A stretch of DNA of 64,000 nt from Methylobacterium sp. J-078 (GTDB taxonomy: Bacteria > Pseudomonadota > Alphaproteobacteria > Rhizobiales > Beijerinckiaceae), in contig NZ_JAKSYI010000049.1 of assembly GCF_022829285.1 (NCBI RefSeq), forward strand, positions 1-64,000. The letters run 5' to 3'. The number at the start of each line of letters is the position of its first letter. The first letter of the stretch is position 1. The position numbers and the translations under genes are program-made. The notes beneath the pieces are model-generated. The model did not search any database and was not told where the DNA came from. It worked only from the letters and a program-made list of their open reading frames with translations. Shown piece by piece: positions 7,338-15,463 of the stretch.

Positions 7338-9215
7338 GTGCCCATGAACGGAAACGCCAAGACCTCCGAGATTTCCAGGACTTCTCGGGCCGGACGCCGG
7401 GCCTTCCCGGCCCTCGCCCTCCTTCTCGCCGCGGCCCTGCCCGTGCAGGCGGCCCAGAACCGGGAATCGGCGCCGGTCAACGAGTACGAGCCGGCGGAAT
7501 CCCTGGAGGGCAACTTCCTGGCCGCTTACATCGCCGGTGCCTCCAAGGACACGGCGGCGGCGGCGAGCTTCTACCGCGAGGCCGTCAAGGCCGACCCGCG
7601 CAACGCCGAACTGCTGGAGCGCGCCTTCGTGTCGCTGCTCGCGGACGGCTCCCTGCCGGACGCCTTCCGGGCCGCCGAGCGCCTGACGAGCCGCGACGGC
7701 TCGAACGGACTCGCCCAACTCGCCCTCGGCGTGCGCCAGATCAAGGCGGGGCAGTTCGCCCAGGCCCGCCAGAACTTCGCCCGTAGCGGCCGGGGGGCGG
7801 CCGCCGACCTCACCGGGACGCTCCTGACCGCCTGGGCCTTCGCCGGCGCCAATGACGGCAAGCGCGCCCTCGACACGGTCAACAAGCTCAAAGGCGAGCG
7901 CTACTACAACACCTTCCGGGACTTCCATGCCGGGCTGATCGCCAGCCTCGTGGGCGACCAGGCCGAGGCCGAGCGCCGCCTCAAGGCCGCCTACGACGCC
8001 GACCGCAATACCCTGCGCATCGTCGACGCCTACGCGCGTTTCGAGGCCCAGGCCGGGCGCACCGACCTCGCGATCCAGGCCTATACCGAGTTCGACAAGC
8101 TGCTGCCGCGCCACCCCATCGTGCGCGACGCCCTGACCAAACTGAAGGAGGGCAAGCCGCTCGCGCGCCTCGTCAACTCCGCCCAGGAGGGTGCCGGCGA
8201 GGTGCTGTACGGCCTCGGCGCGGCGGGCTCGACGCAAGGCGACGAACTGCCGGCCATCGTCTACCTGCGTCTGGCCCTCTACCTCGCCCCCGAGCATGCG
8301 CTGGCTCGCCTGACGCTCGCCGACATCCTGGACCGGATGAAGCAGACGGACCGGGCCAACGAGGCTTACGCGCAGATCCCGACCGCCTCGCCCTTGCGCC
8401 TCAACGCCGACGTCCAGATCGGCCTGAACCTCGAGCAGATGGGCAAGGGCGACGAGGCCATCGCGCATCTCGACGCCGCCATGAAGGCGCATCCGGACGA
8501 CATCGACATCATCTCGGCGCTCGGCAACGTGCAGCGCTCGCGCAAGAAGTACGAGGAAGCGGCCGAGACCTACAGCCGCGCCATCGCGCTAATCGGCGAC
8601 CGCCCGGCCTCGAATTACTGGACCACGTTCTACTTCCGTGGCACCGCCTACGAGCGGGCCAAGCAATGGCCCAAGGCCGAGGCCGACCTGAAGAAGGCCC
8701 TCGAGCTCGTGCCCGCGAGCCAGCCCGGCGCCCGGGCCCAGGTGCTGAACTACCTGGCCTATTCCTGGGTCGACCAGAACATGAACATCGACGAGGCCTT
8801 CACCATGTTGAAGCAGGCCGTCGATGCGGCCCCGCGCGACGGCATGATCATCGACAGCTTGGGCTGGGCCTATTTCCGCCTCGGCCGCTGGGACGATGCC
8901 GTGCGCGAGCTGGAGAAGGCGATCGAGCTGAAGCCCGGCGACCCGACCATCAACGACCACCTCGGCGACGCCTACTGGCGGGCCGGGCGGCGCCTGGAGG
9001 GCAAGTTCCAGTGGCAGCACGCCAAGGACCTGAACCCCGAGCCCGAGGATCTCGAGAAGATCAACGCCAAACTCAAGGACGGCCTACCCGAACTCGAGAA
9101 GCCGGCGGCCACCGCCGAGAACCCGCCCGAGGCCACGGTCAACCCGGAACTGCCGAAGGGCGCGCCAGCCCCGAACGAGCCGCCGGGCGCCGCAGACAAG
9201 AAGAGCGGCGGCTAA
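7338..9215 (+). CDS. Secreted or envelope TPR-repeat protein
   Basis: A 625-residue protein with an N-terminal signal-type segment ('AFPALALLLAAALPVQAAQN', about residues 21-40). It is followed almost entirely by tetratricopeptide repeats from about residue 60 to 590. Clear units include 'DEAIAHLDAAMKAHPDDIDI', 'KYEEAAETYSRAIALIGDRP' and 'WDDAVRELEKAIELKPGDPT'. The last ~45 residues are Pro/Glu/Lys-rich and probably disordered. Such TPR proteins in alphaproteobacteria act as scaffolds in envelope or export complexes; the specific partner is not known. The GTG at 7338 has GGAG nine bases upstream and is preferred to the ATG at 7344. It is followed by ispE with a ~100-base gap and may be co-transcribed. 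Confidence 0.85.
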   Translation: MPMNGNAKTSEISRTSRAGRRAFPALALLLAAALPVQAAQNRESAPVNEYEPAESLEGNFLAAYIAGASKDTAAAASFYREAVKADPRNAELLERAFVSLLADGSLPDAFRAAERLTSRDGSNGLAQLALGVRQIKAGQFAQARQNFARSGRGAAADLTGTLLTAWAFAGANDGKRALDTVNKLKGERYYNTFRDFHAGLIASLVGDQAEAERRLKAAYDADRNTLRIVDAYARFEAQAGRTDLAIQAYTEFDKLLPRHPIVRDALTKLKEGKPLARLVNSAQEGAGEVLYGLGAAGSTQGDELPAIVYLRLALYLAPEHALARLTLADILDRMKQTDRANEAYAQIPTASPLRLNADVQIGLNLEQMGKGDEAIAHLDAAMKAHPDDIDIISALGNVQRSRKKYEEAAETYSRAIALIGDRPASNYWTTFYFRGTAYERAKQWPKAEADLKKALELVPASQPGARAQVLNYLAYSWVDQNMNIDEAFTMLKQAVDAAPRDGMIIDSLGWAYFRLGRWDDAVRELEKAIELKPGDPTINDHLGDAYWRAGRRLEGKFQWQHAKDLNPEPEDLEKINAKLKDGLPELEKPAATAENPPEATVNPELPKGAPAPNEPPGAADKKSGG

Positions 9216-9314
9216 GCCCGCCAAGAAACTCGGCGAGTTCGTTCGAGGCTTGACGTGCCGCGCGGTGCGGGGCCAGACCGGCCCCGCATTCCGTCCGTCG
9301 AGCCCCGAGAAACC

Positions 9315-10190
9315 GTGTCCCTCCTCGTCACCCGCGCGCCGGCCAAGATCAACCTGACCCTCCACGTGCTCGGGCGACGGGCGGGCGACGGCTACCACGA
9401 GTTGGAAAGCCTCGTGGTCTTCACCGGCGCGGGGGATACCCTGACCCTGGTGCCCGGGCCCGGCCTGACCCTCACGGTCTCGGGCCCCACCGCCGGCCCG
9501 GCCGGACCCCTCGACGACAACCTCGTGATCCGCGCCGCGCGTCACCTTGCGCGGCTGCGTCCCGGCCTCGCGCACGGCGCCTTCCACCTCGTCAAGCGCC
9601 TGCCCGTCGCGGCCGGCATCGGCGGGGGTTCGTCGGATGCCGCCGCCGCACTGCGGCTTCTCGGCCGCCTCAACGGCATCGCCCCGGACGCCCCGGACCT
9701 GCTCACCGCTGCCCGCGCCACCGGCGCCGACGTTCCGGTCTGCCTCGATCCCCGGGCCCGCATGATGCTGGGTGCCGGCGAGAGCATCGGCCCGGCCCTG
9801 GGGCTGGCACCGCTCCCGGCGATCCTGATCAATCCGGGGGTCCCGGTCGAGACGGCGCCGGTCTTCCGCGCCCTGGGGCTCACCGTCGGCGCGCGCCATC
9901 CGGGCGCCTCTCACCCGGAGATCGCGGCTAGTACGGACGCCGCGACGCTGCTCCGCACCCTGCTGCCCACCCGCAACGACCTCGAGGCGCCGGCCCTCAC
10001 CGTCGCCCCCGTGATCGCCGACGCCCTCGGGGCGCTGCGCGACCGGCCCGGCTGCCGCCTGGCTCGCATGTCGGGGTCCGGCGCCACGGTGTTCGGGCTG
10101 TTCGGAAGTCGCTCGGAGGCGGCACGCGCCGCCCGCAGCCTCAGGGCCGCGCATCCGCGCTGGTGGGTCGCCTCCGCCATCCTGCGCTGA
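9315..10190 (+). CDS. ispE: 4-diphosphocytidyl-2-C-methyl-D-erythritol kinase IspE
   Basis: A GHMP-family kinase of the MEP isoprenoid pathway; it phosphorylates CDP-methylerythritol. Seen directly: the N-terminal substrate motif '[24 protein letters not shown]', the ATP-binding loop '[18 protein letters not shown]', and the C-terminal GHMP motif '[14 protein letters not shown]'. With the GTG at 9315 the protein is 291 residues, close to the usual size. A GTG at 9255 would add 20 Pro/Arg-rich residues and has gagg upstream, so the start is not settled. It is convergent with a polyprenyl diphosphate synthase gene, so two isoprenoid genes are adjacent, though on opposite strands. Confidence 0.94.
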   Translation: MSLLVTRAPAKINLTLHVLGRRAGDGYHELESLVVFTGAGDTLTLVPGPGLTLTVSGPTAGPAGPLDDNLVIRAARHLARLRPGLAHGAFHLVKRLPVAAGIGGGSSDAAAALRLLGRLNGIAPDAPDLLTAARATGADVPVCLDPRARMMLGAGESIGPALGLAPLPAILINPGVPVETAPVFRALGLTVGARHPGASHPEIAASTDAATLLRTLLPTRNDLEAPALTVAPVIADALGALRDRPGCRLARMSGSGATVFGLFGSRSEAARAARSLRAAHPRWWVASAILR

Positions 10191-10251
10191 TTCCGCGCCT
10201 GCGCGGAACGTGATGAGGAGGCCGCCGCGCGATCGGCGCGCTGGCCCTCAT

Positions 10252-11295
10252 TCAGTGCGCTCGCGCGATGCAGAAATCCACGACCTGGAGCAGGGCCTGC
10301 TTCATCGGGCTCGTGGGGAATGGCGCGAGGGCCGCACGGGCCCGGTCGCCGTAGTGGCGGGCGCGTGCCATCGTCTCTTCGAGGGCGCCGTGTCGGCGCA
10401 GGATCGCTCGGGCGGTGTCGAGGTCCTCCGGATTGACCTCTCCGGCTTCAAGGGTGCGCTTCCAGAATCCGCGCTCGGTCTCGCTGGCGCGCCGGACCGC
10501 GAGCACGATCGGCAGCGTGATCTTGCCCTCGCGGAAATCGTCGCCGACATTCTTGCCGAGGCTGTCGCTGGTGCCGCCGTAATCGAGCACGTCGTCGATG
10601 AGCTGAAAGGCGATGCCGAGATTCATGCCGTAGGCGCGACAGGCGGCCTGCTCGGCCTCCGGCCGGGCCGCGAGGACCGGTCCGACCTCGCAGGCGGCAG
10701 CGAAGAGTTCTGCCGTCTTGGCGCTGATCACCGCGAGGTACTCGTCCTCGCTGGTCCCGGTGTTCTTCGCCGCAGTGAGCTGCATCACCTCGCCCTCGGC
10801 GATGATGGTGGCGGCGGCCGAAAGGATATCGAGGGCCTTCAGGGAGCCGACCTCGACCATCATGCGGAAGGCCTGGCCGAGGAGGAAATCGCCGACCAGC
10901 ACGCTGGCCTCGTTGCCCCACTTGATGCGGGCCGCGACCTTGCCACGGCGCATGTCGCTTTCGTCCACGACGTCATCGTGCAGGAGCGTGGCGGTGTGCA
11001 TGAACTCGACGCTGGCGGCGAGCTTGACGGCTCCGTCGCCCGCATAATCACAGAGGTCGGCGGTTGCGAGCGTCAGGATCGGCCGCAGGCGCTTGCCGCC
11101 CGACGAGATGAGGTGGTTGGCCACCTCCGGGATCATCTGGACCTCGGAGCCGGTCCGGGACAGGATCGTGGCGTTGACCCGCTCCATGCCGCCGGCCACC
11201 AGGGCGACGAGGTCTGCCAGGCTCGCCTCCGGGTCGGGGCTGCTCTCATCGATCGGAACTACGACGCCCAAAACCGCGCGGCCTCCACATCCCAC
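10252..11295 (-). CDS. Polyprenyl (octa/decaprenyl) diphosphate synthase
   Basis: A trans-prenyltransferase of up to 347 residues that builds the long isoprenoid tail of ubiquinone. It has both Asp-rich motifs: 'LHDDVVDESDMRRG' (first, FARM) and 'LIDDVLDYGG' (second, SARM). It also has 'SSGGKRLRPILTLATADL' in the substrate region and the usual 'GNEASVLVGDFLLGQAF'. Small residues before the first motif fit a long-chain product, but chain length cannot be read with certainty. The longest reading starts at a GTG (11295). A TTG at 11271 preceded by ggagg is a reasonable alternative, since the first residues resemble no family N-terminus. Confidence 0.93.
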   Translation of the reverse strand: MGCGGRAVLGVVVPIDESSPDPEASLADLVALVAGGMERVNATILSRTGSEVQMIPEVANHLISSGGKRLRPILTLATADLCDYAGDGAVKLAASVEFMHTATLLHDDVVDESDMRRGKVAARIKWGNEASVLVGDFLLGQAFRMMVEVGSLKALDILSAAATIIAEGEVMQLTAAKNTGTSEDEYLAVISAKTAELFAAACEVGPVLAARPEAEQAACRAYGMNLGIAFQLIDDVLDYGGTSDSLGKNVGDDFREGKITLPIVLAVRRASETERGFWKRTLEAGEVNPEDLDTARAILRRHGALEETMARARHYGDRARAALAPFPTSPMKQALLQVVDFCIARAH

Positions 11296-11450
11296 GGCGC
11301 CACCGGGCGCCTCACGACCCTACAAACTCTGCGGCACCCCATCGCATGCGCCCGGGGGCGCTGCAACACACACCATGCCGCAAGGTATACGCGCGGCCAC
11401 CCCGCCGCGACGCGCTTAAGGCCGGCGCGCGCACCCGAGGACGAGGATTC

Positions 11451-11675
11451 ATGAACGAGTTGATCCGCAGCAACGACCTCGTCCTGATCGGCTTCGCGCA
11501 GTCGCTCCTGGAGGGGGCCGACATCCCTGTCCTGGTGGCGGACCAGCACATGAGCCTCCTCGAAGGCTCCATCGGCGCCTTCGCCCGGCGCATCCTGGTG
11601 CCGCGCGATCACGCGCCCCAGGCGCGCCGGCTCCTGCGGGATGCAGGCCTCGCCGCGGAACTGCGCGATGCCTGA
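11451..11675 (+). CDS. DUF2007 domain small protein
   Basis: A 74-residue protein reading MNELIRSNDLVLIGFAQSLL at its start and 'RRILVPRDHAPQARRLLRDA' near its end. This is the DUF2007 ('putative signal transducing protein') pattern, a small alpha/beta fold of unknown function often found beside tRNA or rRNA methyltransferase genes in alphaproteobacteria. Start ATG 11451 has gagga five to nine bases upstream. Its stop overlaps the start of the next gene by eight bases (ATGCCTGA), so the two are almost certainly translated from one mRNA. Confidence 0.85.
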   Translation: MNELIRSNDLVLIGFAQSLLEGADIPVLVADQHMSLLEGSIGAFARRILVPRDHAPQARRLLRDAGLAAELRDA

Positions 11676-12462
11676 GGCCGAAGGCGAGCCGCCCGAGAGC
11701 GAAAACGGCGAGAGAGCGGATCTCTGGCTCGGCGGGAGCCTGCGGCTATACCAGCCTCCGCGCGGTGCGCACCGGGCCGGGACCGACGCGGTGCTCCTCG
11801 CCGGCCTGTTCGCCCCGCCCCCGGACGCGGTGATCTGCGATGTCGGCGCCGGGACCGGTGCGGTCGGCCTCGCGGCGGCCCGGCGGGCGCCCGGGGCCCG
11901 GCTGGTCCTCGTGGAGCGCGACCCGGACCTCGCTGCCCGTGCCCGGCGAAACGCCGCGCTGAACGACCTCGCCGAGCGGACCACGATCCTCGTGGCCGAT
12001 GTCCTCGCTCCGGGGGCGGCGCGGCGCGCGGCGGGGCTCGTTCCCGACCTCGCGGACATCGTCCTGACGAACCCGCCGTTTTTCGAGCGCGGGACCTACC
12101 GGGCCTCACCGGTGGCCGGAAAGGCGGATGCGCACGGTTTCGCCGAGGGGGGCCTCACATCCTGGCTGCGCACCTGCGTCGACATTCTGCGGCCGAAGGG
12201 GCGCCTCGGCCTGATCCATCGGGCGGATGCCTTGCCCGCCTGCCTCGACGCCCTGCGCGGGCGCTTCGGGGCAGTCGCGGTGCGGCCGGTCCATGCCAGG
12301 GCCGATGAGCCGGCGATCCGCATCCTCGTCACCGCCCGCAAGGGCAGCCGCGCGCCCTTCGTCCTGCGTCCGGCCCTGATCCTGCACGAGGCCTCCGGCC
12401 GGTTCACGCCCGCCGCCGAGGCGCTGCACGCCGGACGCGGCTGGATCGATCCATCGCCCTGA
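11668..12462 (+). CDS. TrmN6-like tRNA1(Val) adenine-N6 methyltransferase
   Basis: A 264-residue SAM-dependent methyltransferase. It has the SAM-binding loop 'ICDVGAGTGAVGLAAARRAP', an acidic loop 'LVLVERDPDLAARARRNAAL' and the catalytic N6-adenine motif NPPF in 'DIVLTNPPFFERGTYR'. An upstream 'RLYQPPRGAHRAGTDAVLLA' is typical of the YfiC/TrmN6 group, which methylates A37 of tRNA1(Val). Length and motif order match. It overlaps the DUF2007 gene by eight bases. Substrate is inferred from family; other N6-adenine or N5-glutamine methyltransferases share NPPF. Confidence 0.86.
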   Translation: MPEAEGEPPESENGERADLWLGGSLRLYQPPRGAHRAGTDAVLLAGLFAPPPDAVICDVGAGTGAVGLAAARRAPGARLVLVERDPDLAARARRNAALNDLAERTTILVADVLAPGAARRAAGLVPDLADIVLTNPPFFERGTYRASPVAGKADAHGFAEGGLTSWLRTCVDILRPKGRLGLIHRADALPACLDALRGRFGAVAVRPVHARADEPAIRILVTARKGSRAPFVLRPALILHEASGRFTPAAEALHAGRGWIDPSP

Positions 12463-12514
12463 CGGGTGGTGGTGGGGGAGGGCGCGCCGGAGCCGCCCTC
12501 CCGCCGTCTCGCGC

Positions 12515-12838
12515 TCAGTAGAAGATGCGCGCGCGGTGCGGGCGGTGCCAGCCGTAATGCCGGTGTCCCCAGCCGTGATGGCGCCGCCAATGGTGGCGGT
12601 GGTGCCAGTGATGACGGCGATGCCAGTGGCGCCGGTGGTGCCAGTGCCGGTGGCGGTGCCAGTGGCGGCGGTGCCAGTGCCGACGGTGATGGTGCCACCG
12701 AGCCTGCTCGACGAGGTTCGTCGATCCGGCGGATTCGACGGTCGCCACCGGCAGCGGGGCCGCCTGGGTCGCCGCTCCCAGTCCGATCGCGCCGCTCACG
12801 ACGCCGAGGGCGATGATCATCCAACGCAAGACGCGCAT
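12515..12838 (-). CDS. Secreted histidine/tryptophan-rich repeat protein
   Basis: A 107-residue protein with a clear signal peptide (MRVLRWMIIALGVVSGAIGL, cleavage likely after 'ATQAA'). After a short neutral spacer, the C-terminal ~60 residues contain about 25 His, many Arg and nine Trp in irregular W-H-R-R-H units such as 'RHWHRRHWHRHRHWHHRRHW'. Similar His-rich tails occur in small exported proteins of methylobacteria and related genera; function is unknown. Possible roles are metal (Ni, Cu, Zn) sequestration or pH-dependent binding, both inference. The plus strand shows repeated gccggtggtgccagt-like units, which are simply the reverse of these codons. Transcribed alone, convergent with the methyltransferase gene. 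Confidence 0.8.
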   Translation of the reverse strand: MRVLRWMIIALGVVSGAIGLGAATQAAPLPVATVESAGSTNLVEQARWHHHRRHWHRRHWHRHRHWHHRRHWHRRHHWHHRHHWRRHHGWGHRHYGWHRPHRARIFY

Positions 12839-13024
12839 GGTTCCTGAGCCTCCCTTTCGTTGCTACGGCCCGCATGGGCCCCGCGCGTCGCACCGATGCG
12901 ACCGCGTGTGCTGGAACGGCGATGCTGGCAAAATGGTTCGCCCGGTCCCAGATCACGCTCACGATCTCCCCCGACGCCACGGCACGCCGTGTCTCGCGTC
13001 GGCCCGCTCCGTGAACGAGACCCC

Positions 13025-13891
13025 ATGCCCCTTTCCCTGCCCGCACGCCTGCGCAACCTGCTGCCGCGACGCTGGCGAACCAAGCGCCCGCGCGTCGCCG
13101 TGCTGCGCCTCAGCGGTGCCATCGGGGCGGTCTCGCCTCTGCGGGCGGGGCTTTCCATCGGCGGATTGGCAGGCAGTCTGGAGCGGGCCTTCGGCATGCC
13201 GGGCATCGCCGCGGTGGCGCTGATCATCAATTCGCCGGGCGGCTCGCCGGCCCAGTCGCACCTCATCCACCGCCGCATCCGGGCGCTCGCGGCGGAGAAG
13301 GACCTGCCCGTGCTGGCCTTCGTGGAAGATGTGGCGGCTTCGGGCGGCTACATGATCGCCTGCGCGGCCGACGAGATCATCGCCGACCCGATGTCGCTCG
13401 TCGGCTCCATCGGTGTCGTCTCGGCCGGCTTCGGCTTCGATCGGTTGATCGAGCGCATCGGCGTGGAGCGCCGGGTCCACACCCAGGGCGAGGCCAAGGG
13501 GATGCTCGACCCCTTCCGCCCGGAGGACCCGGCGGACGTGGCCCGCCTGAAGGTGATCCAGGCCGACGTGCAGGCCCTGTTTACGGCCCTCGTCAGCGAG
13601 CGGCGCCCGAAGATGGCGCCGAACGGCGAGAACCTGTTTACCGGCGCGGTCTGGACCGGGCAGCAGGGCGTGCCCCTCGGCCTCGTCGATGCGCTCGGCG
13701 ACGCCCGTTCCACCCTGCGGGCGCGCTACGGCGACAAAGTCGAGTTGGTGCTGGTGGCGGAGAAGAAGGGCTCGCTCGTGGCGCGCCTGCTGCGCAGGGC
13801 GACGCCCGGCGGACTCGATGCCGGCGGCGTCGCGGGCGAAGTGCTCGGGGCGATCGAGGCGCGCGCCGCCTTCGCCCGCTATGGCCTGTGA
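13025..13891 (+). CDS. S49-family serine peptidase (SohB/SppA-type)
   Basis: A 288-residue serine peptidase of the signal-peptide-peptidase A family. The catalytic Ser lies in 'FVEDVAASGGYMIACAADEI', preceded by 'ALIINSPGGSPAQSHLIHRR'. The general-base Lys is likely the one in 'RVHTQGEAKGMLDPF'. The length is that of the single-domain SohB/SppA36K type, not the double-length E. coli SppA. A short basic N-terminus (MPLSLPARLRNLLPRRWRTK) shows no long hydrophobic helix, so membrane association would be peripheral. It would degrade signal peptides or short membrane fragments. Start ATG 13025 is preceded by gag; longer in-frame readings lack family similarity. Confidence 0.92.
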   Translation: MPLSLPARLRNLLPRRWRTKRPRVAVLRLSGAIGAVSPLRAGLSIGGLAGSLERAFGMPGIAAVALIINSPGGSPAQSHLIHRRIRALAAEKDLPVLAFVEDVAASGGYMIACAADEIIADPMSLVGSIGVVSAGFGFDRLIERIGVERRVHTQGEAKGMLDPFRPEDPADVARLKVIQADVQALFTALVSERRPKMAPNGENLFTGAVWTGQQGVPLGLVDALGDARSTLRARYGDKVELVLVAEKKGSLVARLLRRATPGGLDAGGVAGEVLGAIEARAAFARYGL

Positions 13892-13895
13892 GGGC

Positions 13896-14135
13896 TCAGC
13901 GTGAACAGGCTTCCGTGCCGTAGCCGGCGTAGACCACTCGGACCTTGCGGGTGCATGTCTCGGCCGGGACGGGAGCCGGCATGGCCACGACCTCGATCGG
14001 AGTCACGGCGGCGGGCATGGCCACGGCATCCGAGTGATCGGGAGTCGCGAGCGCGTTGGACGCGCTGATGACGAGTGGCGTCGCGACGAGCGATGCTGCA
14101 ACGAGCGCGGCGAAGACTGTGAACGTGGAGCGCAT
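13896..14135 (-). CDS. Small secreted protein with C-terminal Cys pair
   Basis: A 79-residue protein with a signal peptide (MRSTFTVFAALVAASLVATP, cleavage near 'SNALA'), an Ala/Val/Pro-rich linker and a compact tail 'ETCTRKVRVVYAGYGTEACS' with two cysteines that could form a disulfide. I do not recognise a named family; short exported proteins of this design are common in methylobacteria. The ATG at 14135 was chosen because the signal peptide starts there and GGA lies about ten bases upstream; longer readings add a non-secretory, Arg/Cys-rich leader. It ends four bases from the S49 peptidase stop, convergent. Confidence 0.68.
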   Translation of the reverse strand: MRSTFTVFAALVAASLVATPLVISASNALATPDHSDAVAMPAAVTPIEVVAMPAPVPAETCTRKVRVVYAGYGTEACSR

Positions 14136-14698
14136 GGCCCGTTTTTCCAAATTGTCGACCGTCCCGCAGGACGACGAAAACCCCTTGATTGCCGGATAAA
14201 CTTGGCTGCAAGCGAGACCGTTCCATCGCTTAACGGAATCGCGGCAAAATTGTGTGTGGCGCCGCACGCGTACGGCGCACGCCAGGGCAAGCGCTTGAAG
14301 GTTGCGGGTTCGGCTGGGGGGACGGGTGAGAAGGGATCGTCGCCATCCCCTGCAGCAGTTTTTCCAGGGACGGCCTGCCAGGGACGGCATGCCTTGTCGG
14401 GGATCGCGCAGATTGGCCAGTGCCGGTCACGGCCGCGAAGCACCTGCGAGCCATGCCGCGGGAAGTAGCCGCCAGCCGGAACTGAACGCGTCCCCGCTCG
14501 CGACTGCGAGCGAACAACGCGCCGCTCCAGACCGATGCCAGGAATGGCCTGCTGCCTGAAACGCCGTCGGTCTGACGCAAGATCGTGCGCCTTTGCCGAA
14601 GGTTGGCGCAGCTGGTCCGTTCAAGCCGCCGCGCAACGCCGGTACAGAATTGCCGAGGAACGGGTGCGGTCTCGGCGCCCGAAGCGCGGAGCAGCCCC
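14136..14698. other. Intergenic region between a secreted-protein gene and the catabolic cluster
   Basis: No convincing gene is seen in these 563 bases; open frames here lack family resemblance and are Arg/Cys-rich as expected of noncoding GC-rich DNA. It must hold the divergent promoters of the 79-residue protein and of the cysteine hydrolase. One short direct repeat, CCAGGGACGGC, occurs twice at 14364-14374 and 14378-14388 (14-base period) and could be a regulator site. Confidence 0.4.
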
Positions 14699-15379
14699 AT
14701 GCGAAGCTACGTCGACGGCAGGATGCAGGAACTCGGCGCGGCCTTTGCGCCCTTCTTCGACCCGCGCGCGACCGCGATCGTCTCCATCGACCTGCATCGC
14801 GGCCATCTCGACGACGATCCCGCCTGTCCGTGCCCGGCGCCGCGCGCCCGCGCCGTCGTGCCGGCGGTCGACGCCTTCCACCGCAGCGCGCGGGCGGCCG
14901 GCATCCGGATCATCCACGTCCGCAGCAAGCTGCGCCGGGGCGGTGTCGATGACGTCAACGGCCTGAAGGCCGCGTGGCGCCTCGTCTTCCCGCTTCATGT
15001 CGGCGAGATACCGAATTCCGACGCGCATGCGATCGAGGGCACCCATTGGAACGAGTTCGTCACCGAAGTCTTGGAGGACGATCTCATCGTCGAGACGAAG
15101 AAGAGGCTCTCGGCTTTCTATCCGACGGACCTCGACTTTCTCCTGCGGAACCTTGGTATCCGCACCGTCGTGTTCGATGGCTGCCTGATAGATTGCTGCG
15201 TCCTGAACTCGGCTTTCGACGCCTCGAACCTCGGATACCACGTGGTGGTCGCCGCAGACCTCGTCGCCGGTACCAGCGCGCCCCTCGAGGAGGCGGCCCT
15301 GCGCATCGTGGCCACCCATCTCGGGCTCGTGACCGATGCGTCCGAGATCATCGCGGGCTGGCGCGACCGAGCGGCGTAA
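14699..15379 (+). CDS. Isochorismatase-family cysteine hydrolase
   Basis: A 226-residue cysteine hydrolase. The expected Asp-Lys-Cys triad is visible. The Asp is in 'AIVSIDLHRGHLDDD', the Lys in 'VETKKRLSAFYPTDLDFLLR', and the Cys in 'DGCLIDCCVLNSAFDASNLG', with the cis-peptide region before the last Cys. The family includes N-carbamoylsarcosine amidase, biuret hydrolase, ureidoacrylate amidohydrolase (RutB) and nicotinamidase, so an amide or ureido C-N bond is the likely target. It is the first gene of a same-strand set that continues with a dioxygenase, a VOC protein and a nucleoside-type importer. Hydrolysis of a ring-opened N-heterocycle is the best guess. Start ATG 14699 chosen for family-like N-terminus; ribosome site is weak. 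Confidence 0.88.
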   Translation: MRSYVDGRMQELGAAFAPFFDPRATAIVSIDLHRGHLDDDPACPCPAPRARAVVPAVDAFHRSARAAGIRIIHVRSKLRRGGVDDVNGLKAAWRLVFPLHVGEIPNSDAHAIEGTHWNEFVTEVLEDDLIVETKKRLSAFYPTDLDFLLRNLGIRTVVFDGCLIDCCVLNSAFDASNLGYHVVVAADLVAGTSAPLEEAALRIVATHLGLVTDASEIIAGWRDRAA

Positions 15380-15463
15380 CGGGGTCGATGGCCGCGTGCG
15401 TCCAAGCTTGGCACGCTCGTTGCTGAGCGCTCTGGACCAGATGGTCAAACTTTGGATCGCTCC

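Noticed and set aside
10191..10208. Perfect hairpin TTCCGCGC-CT-GCGCGGAA between ispE and the prenyl synthase
   Set aside because: Well placed for a bidirectional terminator, but the loop is too short and there is no T-tract on either side, so it was not listed as a feature.
12536..12847. Minisatellite-like gccggtggtgccagt repeats, and a Val/Pro/Ala-rich plus-strand protein from them
   Set aside because: The periodicity is the reverse of His/Arg/Trp codons of the minus-strand secreted protein, which has a proper signal peptide.
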